A stretch of DNA of 35,748 nt, taken from positions 1 to 35,748 of the forward strand of contig CAIYRB010000018.1 in assembly GCA_903928445.1 (NCBI GenBank), given 5' to 3'. Under the pieces are notes generated by a model. That model saw only the letters and a list, made by a program, of their open reading frames with translations, did not search any database and was not told where the DNA came from. This document shows, one piece after another, positions 1 to 8,270 of the stretch. This stretch comes from an uncultured Pseudomonadota bacterium (GTDB lineage Bacteria; Bdellovibrionota_B; Oligoflexia; Oligoflexales; CAIYRB01). Both the position numbers and the translations under genes were made by a program. Positions within the stretch are counted from its first letter, which is position 1; each line of letters opens with the position of its first letter.

Positions 1-15
1 GAAGTAGGGAGACAC

Positions 16-38
16 GGAATTTTCGGACATGTTCTAAG
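16..38 (+). repeat. left-edge copy of an inverted repeat shared with the right edge
   Basis: The core TTTTCGGACA at positions 20-29, followed by one mismatch and GTT, occurs in inverted orientation at 35551-35573. Over 23 bases 18 match. The two copies face outwards, as the outer ends of two flanking mobile-element copies would. No transposase is visible here, so the assignment is inference. Confidence 0.4.
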
Positions 39-61
39 TTTTTAAAGATAGTCATAATAAT

Positions 62-90
62 TTGATTTGTTAATAAACATACTATATATG
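62..90 (+). promoter_or_regulatory. possible sigma-70-like promoter for the cytochrome c-like gene
   Basis: A TTGATT box at 62-67 is followed after 17 bases by TATATG at 85-90, inside an AT-rich tract that contrasts with the GC-rich gene. The spacing is right, but the -10 box is a weak match and other TATATA registers overlap it. Confidence 0.25.
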
Positions 91-124
91 ATATAAGGAC
101 TCTCTTTGATTTGGAGCTAATATC

Positions 125-781
125 ATGGCCGTGACGTCAACCTGGTCGGCTCTGCGTAGTGTGCCTTTTCTCATGGTTTTCGAAGCCTTAACCGCTTCCT
201 GTGGGCCTCGGACGCCGCGGGGCGATCCGAGGCCAAGTCTGACACCCGGGCCGGATGTTAAGGCACCTGGAGCAGCGGCCCCGTCAAACACAGACGCGGC
301 TCCGGCAGGCAAGTCTGAAAGCGCCCCGGGGTCAGATCGTGCCCCAGCCGTACCGACTCCACCAACGGCCGATCCCGTCCCACCGGCGGCACCGGCAAAC
401 AATGGGCCTTCCGGCACGGTCACGACGGGTGGAGGAGTCTCATCTGGCACCGCTGCGGGTAGCGGGGGTCTGGGGACGACCAGCACTCCTGACACTTCTG
501 GTGGTGGGGGTGTTATGCCTGCTCCGCCTTCCCCACTGTTGGTGGTCAGTGAAGGCTACAAGAAGAACTGCGCTTTTTGTCATGGTGCTAACGGTGCTGG
601 CGGAACCGGGCGCATCCTCGGCCCAAGCTTGGTTAAGTATGACGAGGATTTTGCGGCCTACGCCGCGGCCGTCCGATCTGGCGTCAAGGGCAGCGCTATG
701 GGGGCGTACAAGGCAACGCGATACTCCGACGCGGATTTGGCAAATGATTTTGCTTTTTTCACTGGTAAGCCAGCGCTGTGA
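125..781 (+). CDS. cytochrome c-like protein with long Pro/Ala/Gly/Ser linker, possible lipoprotein
   Basis: The 218-residue protein has a short hydrophobic N-terminus ending in LTASC (Cys26), which could be a degenerate lipobox. A low-complexity linker rich in Pro, Ala, Gly, Ser and Thr runs from about residue 30 to 137. A small C-terminal class I cytochrome c domain follows, with heme motif CAFCH (Cys149, Cys152, His153). Met192 in the GSAMGAY stretch is a plausible second axial ligand. The ATG at 125 has GGAG eight bases upstream. The architecture fits an envelope-tethered electron carrier on a flexible stalk. Its redox partner is not visible, because the next genes are glycosyltransferases about 170 bases downstream. 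The cytochrome domain is clear; the lipoprotein status is uncertain because an acidic residue interrupts the hydrophobic stretch and position -3 is Thr. Confidence 0.8.
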   Translation: MAVTSTWSALRSVPFLMVFEALTASCGPRTPRGDPRPSLTPGPDVKAPGAAAPSNTDAAPAGKSESAPGSDRAPAVPTPPTADPVPPAAPANNGPSGTVTTGGGVSSGTAAGSGGLGTTSTPDTSGGGGVMPAPPSPLLVVSEGYKKNCAFCHGANGAGGTGRILGPSLVKYDEDFAAYAAAVRSGVKGSAMGAYKATRYSDADLANDFAFFTGKPAL

Positions 782-953
782 TAGAGTCACCTCAAATGAC
801 CTGCGGCGCTTAAATACAGTCGCATTTGAAGGCCGGACTCGCGGCAGAGCTGTGTAAAGCCAGCGAATGGGCGGCCGCATGGCGTTTGCTTTCCCAATGG
901 TTGACGCTACTATGCGTGGCTCAAGCGCAAGCGCAAAGTCTAGGAGAGGTAGA

Positions 954-2990
954 ATGTTGGCTAATGGCAGGGATCGGCCTCTCGCGGCGGCAGCCGTCAT
1001 CATGGCTGCATTGGTCATGCTCTTGGTGATGGGAGCGCCACGCGCCTTTTACCCGAGTCTGCACTGCGATGAGTCCCTATACACCGGTGCCGCATTGCAC
1101 ATGCTGGACGGGGATTTTTTTCTAACGCATTTCTGGCTCGATAAAACCTTTCTTGGCCCGCTGTTTATCGACTTGGGTGTCTTGGTCGGAGGGCGGGGAC
1201 CGCTTGGCTTTCATTTGGCTGGATGGTGCGCTGGAATTACGGCCGTACTGATGTTGATGCGGACGCAGGGCGAGTTGGTGTGGCGCGCTAACGTAAGCCA
1301 ACGAAGTCCTTTCTTCGCCTCACTCTTGATCATGCTGCTGCAGCTTGCCGCATTTGTTTTGCCGGTAGGTCAGTTCTATTTGGCTTCAGCTTTTTTCGAG
1401 CCGTTTACCTTGCTGTGTGTCGCCGTGATGATTAAGCACCTGGTGCTTGGTGCTTCCGGCGTTGATACCCGCCGCCACCTCCATACGGTCTACTGGGCTT
1501 TTGCGGTGGGTGTCTGCTGCAAGTTTACCGTGGTCTTGTGGGCGCCGGCATTGGCCGGATTGTGGCTCTTGGAGACGGATGGCCGCTGGTACCGGCGCTT
1601 GTGGCATGGCTGTTTTGATCTAGTGCGGACCACCGCTCCGGTATGGTTGGTGACCTGTTACTTCATGCTGACCAATAGCGAAAAGCTGGCGCCCATTTCC
1701 TGGTTCAAGCACCTCTACGCGAAGACCAATGAAGCAGCGCCGCCAGCGCGCGGTTTGTTGTGGCAGCATCTTTTATCCTGGCTACAAGTCACGAGCCATT
1801 TGATTGGTAGTCCATGGGCCTTGGCTTGCTTGCTCCTGCTCCTGCTGGCGACCACGTTCTTGGTGCTGCGCCGTGCGTGGACTCAGCGAATGGCGCCGAA
1901 CAAGGCTGGCGGCGCGGCTGCAGCGAGATGGCAGCTGGCGGTGATCATTGGACCATTTTGGCTGCATGCGCTGGCGATTTGGTTGGCCGGTTCACTGATT
2001 TTAGACCGGTATTTGTTTCTGTTGATACCGCAGGGCATTGCCGTGCTAGGAATCGGCACGAGGCAGGTTGGCGAGATCGCTTCGGCGCGAATGCTTGCAG
2101 GCCGACTGTACCATGCTGCTTTAATCGCTTTATTATTAGCTGCTGGTTGGTTCGCCTGGTGCGCTTACCCCTATCACATGCCTTATGAGCATCAGGTGTT
2201 TTATCCGCCAGAATTCGGGCGCACGCTGCATCAAATTTTGGAGGAAGTCCCGGATGGTGCCGTGATTCACCAGCAAGACAAGCTGTGGTTTCTTTTTCCC
2301 TACGTTCGCAACGGTCAGATTCAAACCGCTTGTCAAAGCGATCTGTGTGTGCAAGAGGCTGGCTACGGGCATCGATCGTTTGACCGGCAATTCTTATTCT
2401 ACGATCCGCCAGGAGTGCCATCTAGGGCTGCTCCGGCCCGACTGTATCAAGCCTTTCCCACCGATATTTTATCGGCAGGGAAGGTGACCTATGCCACGAC
2501 CACGACGCTGGACGAAAGAATGTTTCGCTCGGCGCTGCGGCTTGGCGGTTGGGCACGGAGTGTCGAGTTGAGTCCAGGTCAGGACCGTGCCACCAACTTG
2601 CCGCCGCCTTCCCTGGATCTCGCTTCGCATGTGACTTGGCGCGCGCTGCCAAGTACGATGCTTGAGCTGCAGGTGGAGCGCAAAGCTTTGCCTGCTGTGC
2701 TTGACTCCTGGTTGCCAAAGCGGCTGCACCTGTCAGGTCGCGTGGTGATGCGGCCGCCGCTTCGTTTGGGTGAGGCATGGTGGTTGGGCTTTCGTGCTGA
2801 GTCCTTGGTTGCTGACGGCTGGTCGAGCAATCTGGTGGACATCGCGCCTTTGCTTTGGAAAGGCTATTTTGTCCCTCTTAAGCCGCTGGATGTGCCGGTA
2901 TCCGGAGCCAGCCAATTCCCGCAGGATTTGACTTGGATAGGTGGTGCAGGCGCGCCGCAGGTGCTGGCAAGAGTGTGGTCCGCTAGGTAG
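954..2990 (+). CDS. GT-C type integral membrane glycosyltransferase (PMT/ArnT-like) with large C-terminal domain
   Basis: The reading frame is open from 867, but I place the start at ATG 954. It has GGAG seven bases upstream and leads directly into the first membrane helix (residues about 10-28). The resulting protein is 678 residues. An Asp-Glu pair (Asp39-Glu40) in the first extracytoplasmic loop is the catalytic/metal signature of GT-C enzymes that use polyprenyl-phosphate sugars. Roughly ten further hydrophobic segments run to about residue 400. A mostly soluble C-terminal region of about 270 residues follows, which I do not recognise and expect to be periplasmic. The GT2 gene 20 bases downstream is the likely source of the lipid-linked sugar donor. 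The acceptor (protein, lipid A or glycan) cannot be told from sequence. Confidence 0.75.
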   Translation: MLANGRDRPLAAAAVIMAALVMLLVMGAPRAFYPSLHCDESLYTGAALHMLDGDFFLTHFWLDKTFLGPLFIDLGVLVGGRGPLGFHLAGWCAGITAVLMLMRTQGELVWRANVSQRSPFFASLLIMLLQLAAFVLPVGQFYLASAFFEPFTLLCVAVMIKHLVLGASGVDTRRHLHTVYWAFAVGVCCKFTVVLWAPALAGLWLLETDGRWYRRLWHGCFDLVRTTAPVWLVTCYFMLTNSEKLAPISWFKHLYAKTNEAAPPARGLLWQHLLSWLQVTSHLIGSPWALACLLLLLLATTFLVLRRAWTQRMAPNKAGGAAAARWQLAVIIGPFWLHALAIWLAGSLILDRYLFLLIPQGIAVLGIGTRQVGEIASARMLAGRLYHAALIALLLAAGWFAWCAYPYHMPYEHQVFYPPEFGRTLHQILEEVPDGAVIHQQDKLWFLFPYVRNGQIQTACQSDLCVQEAGYGHRSFDRQFLFYDPPGVPSRAAPARLYQAFPTDILSAGKVTYATTTTLDERMFRSALRLGGWARSVELSPGQDRATNLPPPSLDLASHVTWRALPSTMLELQVERKALPAVLDSWLPKRLHLSGRVVMRPPLRLGEAWWLGFRAESLVADGWSSNLVDIAPLLWKGYFVPLKPLDVPVSGASQFPQDLTWIGGAGAPQVLARVWSAR

Positions 2991-3010
2991 CGCAAATTTA
3001 AGGTGAGCTC

Positions 3011-3787
3011 ATGTCGCAGAGTATAGAGTCGCAAACCATGCTAGTACACGATGTCACCGTGGTGATTCCGGCCTACAATGAGGCGCGGCGCTTGCCCAGG
3101 CTTTTGGCTGAATTTCAGCCACTGCTGGATAGCGAGCCTAGGTTGTCGCTAGTGATCGTCGATGACGGTTCCGACCTTGACCATTTTCAGGTCATTGAAG
3201 CAATCGTCGCGAGCCACGTTGCGGCTGGCCGAAACATGAGCCTGGTGCGACTGCCGCATAATTCAGGCAAAGGCGCAGCCCTGGCCAAAGGATTTGAACT
3301 GGCGCAAACACCATATGTAGGATTTATCGATGCCGATGGCTCGGTATCTGCGACCGAGTTTATGCGCCTAGCTTGCTACCTAACTCAAGATCCGCTCGTC
3401 GATGCCGTGCTGGCCTCTCGGGTTAAGATGCTTGGCATGAAGGTCGAGCGTCGATTGCTGCGTCATTTGATGGGACGGGTTTTTGCCACGGCTGTTAGCG
3501 TGTTATTTGATATTGCCGTGTATGACAGTCAATGCGGTTGCAAGATTTATCGACGTGACGCGGTGATGCCGCTGCTGCCAATGGTTCATTCCAAGGGATG
3601 GCTGTGGGATACCCAGCTGATGATCTTGCTCTATGTCCGCGGCAAAAAGCTCATTGAGGTCCCCGTCCACTGGAGCGAAGTCCAAGGGTCCAAGGTATCG
3701 CTTTTGTGGGATCCGCTGCGGATGCTGGGGGAGCTTTTGTTGTTTCGTCGGCACCTACAGAGTCATCCTGCGCCGCTTCGCCCTTGA
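3011..3787 (+). CDS. GT2 family polyprenyl-phosphate glycosyltransferase (DPM1-like)
   Basis: This 258-residue family 2 glycosyltransferase is predicted to transfer a sugar from a nucleotide sugar to polyprenyl phosphate on the cytoplasmic side of the membrane. It has VVIPAYNE near residues 17-24, the nucleotide-binding DDGS at 51-54, NSGKGAAL at 84-91, and the metal-binding DAD at 107-109. The QCGCKIY segment near 179-185 is the kind of element seen in DPM1/ALG5-type enzymes. There is no C-terminal transmembrane pair, unlike the second GT2 of this window at 9664-10659. An AAGGTGAG ribosome site precedes the ATG, and the gene lies 20 bases behind the GT-C gene, so the two form a donor-synthase and transferase pair. 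The sugar is unknown. Confidence 0.85.
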   Translation: MSQSIESQTMLVHDVTVVIPAYNEARRLPRLLAEFQPLLDSEPRLSLVIVDDGSDLDHFQVIEAIVASHVAAGRNMSLVRLPHNSGKGAALAKGFELAQTPYVGFIDADGSVSATEFMRLACYLTQDPLVDAVLASRVKMLGMKVERRLLRHLMGRVFATAVSVLFDIAVYDSQCGCKIYRRDAVMPLLPMVHSKGWLWDTQLMILLYVRGKKLIEVPVHWSEVQGSKVSLLWDPLRMLGELLLFRRHLQSHPAPLRP

Positions 3788-3964
3788 GGCATTGACGGCA
3801 GTGTCCCTTCGGGTAGAGGCGCGGGAATTCCTTGCGCAAATTTGCGTCGCAGTTCCGGTCGCGCGGGCCAAAGGACGGTTGGAGCCGGAGGGGCACAGCC
3901 CGCGTGTCGGCGACCGACGATAAGAATCCAATAGTTGGTGCGGTCGTCAGCCGCCTGTGGTGGA
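3788..3964. other. convergent intergenic region with short dyads
   Basis: Two genes converge here. It holds a perfect 12-base palindrome, CGCAAATTTGCG, at 3835-3846, and a small dyad with GTCGG/CCGAC arms around a CGA loop at 3906-3918. Neither is followed by a T-run on either strand, so I do not call an intrinsic terminator. I see no supported gene. Confidence 0.35.
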
Positions 3965-5491
3965 CTAGTGTGCGACCTGCCCTTCGGCGGCCTGTAATTT
4001 GGCTAGGTCTTTGGCCAGCGCCGCGACCATGACCTGGCTGAGGTCCCACGCTTCGCTGACCACCGGCTTGTTGGGCCAGATATACTTTTGCGCGACGCGC
4101 AGACCGAAGTTGATGAAAAAGTTATCGACCAACTCGGTGCTGCCTTCGCTGAGGACCGCGGTCTGACCCGGTTTGGTCGTGTCGATAGCGCCGGCAGCGT
4201 AGGTGCCTTTACCGCGCGAGCCGACCATCATGCCTTGCGTAAAACTACGGGCGTACTCCTCAATGGAGCCTGGAATGGTCAGGTCGATGGCCCAGATGGG
4301 GAAGATCCCCAAAGCTCGTCCTTCAATGCTCGGCTGCGGGATCTTGGTGAACTTGGACGCAATAGTGGCGACCGGACCGTCGCGGAAGCGGCCGGCGATC
4401 GTGACCCCTTGCTCTTTGAACGTCAAGCCAAGCACGCTGCCGCTGGCGTCGACTTCGATCACGTCATCCCAGACCGTAACCTTCTCCGGGTCGACGCTGG
4501 CCTCCGGGTGCGGCAGGCCCTTGGCATCGACGGGCACCAATCGGCCATCGCGATCGAGTCCCTGAATGGTGAGGCTGCGGCTACTGGAATCCACGGCGAC
4601 CGTCACGAGTTTCATGCCGTTCGGCGCCAAAAAGCGCATCTGTACAGTCAGGTCAAAAAGCGAAGTGATGTTCTCCAGGAAGGCGCCCAGGTGCGGGTAG
4701 TCTTCTTCCAGATGATCGAAGTTGCCGACGAGTTTGGTCGAGAAGGAGTTGTAGGGCCGCTGGTCGCTGGCGAAGGTCTTCAGCTGCATACCGGGATGGA
4801 TCGTGCTGTAACGGTCGACGAGGGTCATCACGGCGGGGATGGTCGCGTGGGCCTCGTTCAGGCCTCGGCCGTCTAGCGTCTCATTGGCGTGGACCGCCGG
4901 CAGAGTCGCGACGTTCTCCGGCGCCATGATCCGCAACATGCCAGAGAGCAGGCGTAGGAAGGTCCGATGGGAAAGTTCACCCATATTTAGTTTGCTTCGC
5001 AGCATGATGCCGTAGCCGTCTTCGTTTTGCGGGAGTTTGATCTGGTCCTCACGAATGCGAAATTCAAAACCGAAATCCGCAAGGGACGCCGGCGTCAGGT
5101 GGTCAATGGTTCCCTTGTGGTAGTCGACGATAAAGTTCTTGCCGTGATCCTCGCCATGGAGGCTGAGCGCTCGCCATTTGTCCGGGAGCGTCACCGCTAA
5201 CGGCGTCGTCAACATCTCGCTCAGATCGACGCCTTGAATGATGCTGTCGGCAAATTCGTACACCTCTATGGCACTCTTAGTGAGCTTGAGGGATTGGGAC
5301 TTTTGCACCAGGATGCGGCTGGCCTTGGCCATCACTGGGATGCCGGTGCGGTTCTCAGCCAGATCGCGGAACAGATCGGCGCCGCGATAGACGGGACGGT
5401 CCGCCACGGCCAAGGCTGGCAGCGACAGAGTGAAGATGACGAAAGACAAAGTTCGGGAGCGACAGAAAAATCTGTCCACGCTGGTCTTCAT
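3965..5491 (-). CDS. exported protein of unknown function, third gene of the ALDH cassette
   Basis: I start this 508-residue protein at position 5491, although the frame is open to 5611. The internal ATG has AAGGAG nine bases upstream. It also overlaps the upstream ALDH stop as ATGA, and begins a good signal peptide (basic n-region, hydrophobic core near residues 14-25, ALAVA at about 26-30). The mature part is mixed alpha/beta in composition, with no further membrane helices and no repeat or catalytic motif that I recognise. Several stretches have the alternating pattern expected of beta-rich domains. The four-base overlap implies translational coupling to the ALDH gene, so a periplasmic or outer-envelope role linked to aldehyde or lipid metabolism is plausible but is inference only. 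Confidence 0.75.
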   Translation of the reverse strand: MKTSVDRFFCRSRTLSFVIFTLSLPALAVADRPVYRGADLFRDLAENRTGIPVMAKASRILVQKSQSLKLTKSAIEVYEFADSIIQGVDLSEMLTTPLAVTLPDKWRALSLHGEDHGKNFIVDYHKGTIDHLTPASLADFGFEFRIREDQIKLPQNEDGYGIMLRSKLNMGELSHRTFLRLLSGMLRIMAPENVATLPAVHANETLDGRGLNEAHATIPAVMTLVDRYSTIHPGMQLKTFASDQRPYNSFSTKLVGNFDHLEEDYPHLGAFLENITSLFDLTVQMRFLAPNGMKLVTVAVDSSSRSLTIQGLDRDGRLVPVDAKGLPHPEASVDPEKVTVWDDVIEVDASGSVLGLTFKEQGVTIAGRFRDGPVATIASKFTKIPQPSIEGRALGIFPIWAIDLTIPGSIEEYARSFTQGMMVGSRGKGTYAAGAIDTTKPGQTAVLSEGSTELVDNFFINFGLRVAQKYIWPNKPVVSEAWDLSQVMVAALAKDLAKLQAAEGQVAH

Positions 5492-6906
5492 GTTTTCGAT
5501 CTCCTTAATCGCGCTGTAAGTTTTGTTGGCAGCAACATGAATCGAAAGATCATCAATAAAAATGTATGACTCATGCCATAAGGCGGGTACTTGACAGGCA
5601 TATCCATCCAAAAATTCGTCACAACTAGGCTTTTGTAATGGGAGAAGGTCACGAAACCGTGCTTGCCGTGATAGGAGCCCATTCCACTGGCGCCAATGCC
5701 GCCAAAAGGCAAATGATGATTGGTGAATTGCGCCAGAGTGGTGTTGACGCAGCCGCCACCAAACGGTAGCTCGCGGACGATTCGCCTCGCCAGGCTGTGG
5801 TTGCGGGTAAAGATATAAGCGGATAGCGGATTCGGCTGGCGCTTGGCGATGGCGAGCGCCTCGTCGATTTGCTTGTAGGTGAAAATCGGCAGGATCGGGC
5901 CGAAGATCTCATCGGCCATCACCGGATGATCGAGCGTCACGTCCTCAAGCAGGGTCGGAGCCAAGTAGCGCTGCGCTCGGTCGTGGTCACCACCGGCAAT
6001 GATTGACGCGCCGTCCAGGAGCTTAACCAACCGATCAAACTGCTGCTCATTGATGATGCGCCCATAGTCGGGGCTCGTTTTGGGATCTGCGCCATAGAAA
6101 ACGTTGATCTGCTTCTTCATGGCGTCAATCAGAGGCTTCTTGACCCGCTCGTGCACCAGCAAATAGTCGGGGGCGATGCAGGTCTGCGCGGTGTTGAAGA
6201 ACTTGCCCCACACCAGGCGGCGAGCGGTGTCTTCGACGTTGACATCGTCATCGATGATGGCTGGGTTTTTACCGCCGAGTTCCAGCGTCACCGGGGATAA
6301 AGTCTCGGCGGCGGCCTTCATGACGATGCGGCCGACTCGGGTGCTGCCAGTAAAGAACACGTGTCCCCAAGCGTGGCGGAGTAGTTCGGTGGTTTCCTGC
6401 ACGCCTCCGGTCACGACGGCGCAATACTCCTCGGGAAAGACCTCTCTTATAATCTTGGTCAGCAGAGTGGTGACGGCGGGTGAGTGCTCGGACGGCTTGA
6501 GCACGACGCAGTTGCCGGCCGCGATGGCTGCGACCGCGGGTGCCAGAGTCAACTGGTAAGGGTAGTTCCAGGGCGCGATGATCAGGGTCCGGCCTTTGGG
6601 CTCCGGGATGCTCATGCTCAAGCCTGGCAGCGATAGAATCGAGGTGAGGGCGAGTTTGGGGCGCGACCAACGGCCGAGGTTGTTGATGGCGCTGCGAATT
6701 TCTTCCTGCACGACGATAATTTCGGAGGCGACCGACTCGAACGCGGGCTTGCCAAGGTCGGTGCGGAGGGCTGACAGCGTCTCGTCTTCGTGAGCGGCTA
6801 GCGCGCGGTAGAGACGCCACAGTTGATCGCGTCGAAAGCGGACCGAGCGGGTCGCACCACTTTGGTAATATAAATCCTGTTTTGCTATGAGCTCGTGCAA
6901 TTGCAT
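5488..6906 (-). CDS. ALDH3-type (fatty) aldehyde dehydrogenase with hydrophobic C-terminal tail
   Basis: This 472-residue NAD(P)-dependent aldehyde dehydrogenase should oxidise aldehydes to carboxylic acids. Visible family features are the WNYP substrate/cofactor loop (Asn114), the Rossmann glycine motif FTGSTRVG at about 185-192, the general base Glu209 in LELGGK, and the nucleophile Cys243 in AQTCIAPD. Length and motif spacing match the class 3 group (ALDH3A2, bacterial YwdH-like). After the catalytic domain comes a hydrophobic stretch near residues 447-460 and a basic end, resembling the membrane tail of mammalian fatty aldehyde dehydrogenase. A GAGG lies shortly before the ATG. The gene starts 21 bases behind a polytopic membrane protein and overlaps an exported protein, so I infer membrane-associated oxidation of long-chain aldehydes. 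The substrate is not proven by sequence. Confidence 0.92.
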   Translation of the reverse strand: MQLHELIAKQDLYYQSGATRSVRFRRDQLWRLYRALAAHEDETLSALRTDLGKPAFESVASEIIVVQEEIRSAINNLGRWSRPKLALTSILSLPGLSMSIPEPKGRTLIIAPWNYPYQLTLAPAVAAIAAGNCVVLKPSEHSPAVTTLLTKIIREVFPEEYCAVVTGGVQETTELLRHAWGHVFFTGSTRVGRIVMKAAAETLSPVTLELGGKNPAIIDDDVNVEDTARRLVWGKFFNTAQTCIAPDYLLVHERVKKPLIDAMKKQINVFYGADPKTSPDYGRIINEQQFDRLVKLLDGASIIAGGDHDRAQRYLAPTLLEDVTLDHPVMADEIFGPILPIFTYKQIDEALAIAKRQPNPLSAYIFTRNHSLARRIVRELPFGGGCVNTTLAQFTNHHLPFGGIGASGMGSYHGKHGFVTFSHYKSLVVTNFWMDMPVKYPPYGMSHTFLLMIFRFMLLPTKLTARLRRSKT

Positions 6907-6927
6907 GTGGTCCTCAGGCGATAGCGC

Positions 6928-7782
6928 TTAGGGTTTTCGGTCTTGGATGTAGAACGAGCTTAGAAGGCGGCCCAAGGGTCGCCCGCGCTTGAGCAGCAGG
7001 ACATAAGACAGCGGTACGCCGACTCCGAGGCCGATGAGGTAGCCGAATAGGTTATTGTCGAGCGCGGCCGCAGCGCCACGGACCAGGAAGGACAACGCAA
7101 CGGCCACGGCCAGCGAGTAGAGAAACATCGCGCCGTACCAATACCGATTGAGTTTCAGGAAATAGCGGAAATCGATTTTGCCACCTTTGCTGTCCAGAAG
7201 ACCGGGATCCGAGCGCAGATCCCCGTAATTGGCGTTGACAATACCGAGCTGCAGAGCGGGTACGAAGAACGCGCCCATTCCCACCAATGTGAGAAATACC
7301 GGACCAATAAAGAAGCGGAGATCATCATGCCGCCCCGGCTCCCACGGCTCGCCACCATGGTATGTTGGATCGTAGAGAAACCGCTGCCAACCGGTGGTGT
7401 CCCAGCCGCAGCTCAAGACGAACCAAAACAGCACCCAGGCGTAGAACCAGTTTAGGTGAGCGAGTTCATAGCGGCCCTTGCGGGAAAAGCTCCAGCCCAC
7501 GAAGTAGCCAATGATGCCCTGTGTGACGTTGGTAACGCCGAACAACGTAATCAACCACGCCGGCATATCAGTGATGGACCGCGCGACCTGCATCGTCTCC
7601 CACTGGGGGAACTGCGACAGCAGATAGAGCCCGGAGGGCGCAAAGAGGGCGCCGAGAAACACCAGCAGACGGACATAGACCCGGTTATTGAAGGCCTCGC
7701 GCTCACCGCTGAGCTCGCGGCATGATGCGGCCGCATAGGAAGCGCCGAACGCATAGGACCAAATGACGTCTACTTGTACCAT
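6928..7782 (-). CDS. polytopic membrane protein of unknown function, first gene of the ALDH cassette
   Basis: The 284-residue protein has about six hydrophobic helices, near residues 37-57, 75-98, 110-126, 158-181, 213-235 and 241-263. A weaker hydrophobic N-terminus could be a seventh. Loops between helices 3 and 4 are rich in aromatic residues, Gly and His (around WDTTGW and HGGEPWEPG). I do not recognise the family. It leads a three-gene unit with an ALDH3 enzyme and an exported protein, 21 bases and minus four bases apart. Membrane desaturase, hydroxylase or transport roles would all fit the context, but the repeated His-box pattern of di-iron membrane enzymes is not evident. GGAG lies about ten bases before the ATG. 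Confidence 0.75.
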   Translation of the reverse strand: MVQVDVIWSYAFGASYAAASCRELSGEREAFNNRVYVRLLVFLGALFAPSGLYLLSQFPQWETMQVARSITDMPAWLITLFGVTNVTQGIIGYFVGWSFSRKGRYELAHLNWFYAWVLFWFVLSCGWDTTGWQRFLYDPTYHGGEPWEPGRHDDLRFFIGPVFLTLVGMGAFFVPALQLGIVNANYGDLRSDPGLLDSKGGKIDFRYFLKLNRYWYGAMFLYSLAVAVALSFLVRGAAAALDNNLFGYLIGLGVGVPLSYVLLLKRGRPLGRLLSSFYIQDRKP

Positions 7783-7837
7783 GGTGTCCCAATCTCCAAA
7801 TTTGCTTTACTGACATTGTCTCGTGACGCGACGACCA

Positions 7838-7861
7838 GACCTGCGGGTGTATCGGCAGGTC
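7838..7861. promoter_or_regulatory. inverted repeat GACCTGC/GCAGGTC upstream of ALDH cassette
   Basis: Perfect seven-base arms separated by ten bases lie about 60 bases upstream of the first gene of the cassette. It could be an operator or a 5' leader stem. No T-run follows it on the transcribed strand, so it is not an intrinsic terminator. Confidence 0.4.
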
Positions 7862-8020
7862 GGGGCGACAACATTAGGTCTTGTGGCCTCAGCAGTCATG
7901 GGTCCACGGGCCGTTTGCGGTCATAGGGATAGGCCGCATGATCAGGGTGAACGATAGCTACCGAAGTCATATTTTTATCGGCACAACCGCGGCAAAACTT
8001 TATGGGTAAACTCGTTTTTT

Positions 8021-8037
8021 TGATTATATTGTAATCA
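8021..8037. promoter_or_regulatory. AT-rich operator-like dyad TGATTA-5-TAATCA
   Basis: Perfect six-base arms around a five-base centre sit in a locally AT-rich segment about 240 bases upstream of the ALDH cassette start. The size and symmetry resemble a helix-turn-helix dimer site. No cognate regulator is encoded nearby. Confidence 0.35.
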
Positions 8038-8270
8038 TCATAGGGTACAGCAAAAATTAATTACCCGAGAACCCCGCGACTTCGCTCTATCGCGTCTGTT
8101 GGTCAGACACATTGCGATAGGTCGGGTATGGTGTCCTTTTGTGAGTTGAGCTTTTAGGACCACGGTGAGCTCTAGGGTCCCATGGCTATGTATCAAGGCT
8201 GTACCACTGTATCGGCAATGCTTCACGTGGGCGATCACGCTATGCACTCAGCTGGGCCCTTTTTGACCGC

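Larger units (their letters stand above)
7783..8270. other. 490-base non-coding region upstream of the ALDH cassette and downstream of the GT-C gene
   Basis: This stretch lies between the first gene of the ALDH cassette and the end of the 8271-11573 glycosylation unit. It contains two clear dyads, annotated separately, and an AT-rich tract around 7965-8060. A 69-codon minus-strand frame at 8038-8247 has no ribosome site or recognisable composition and is not called. Promoter and operator functions for the cassette starting at 7782 are the most likely content. Confidence 0.5.

Noticed and set aside
82..495. 137-codon minus-strand frame over the cytochrome c-like gene
   Set aside because: It lies antisense to the GC-rich linker, where stops are rare in all frames; no ribosome site or recognisable domain.
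8038..8247. 69-codon minus-strand frame in the 490-base gap
   Set aside because: No Shine-Dalgarno, odd composition, and overlaps the AT-rich regulatory tract.
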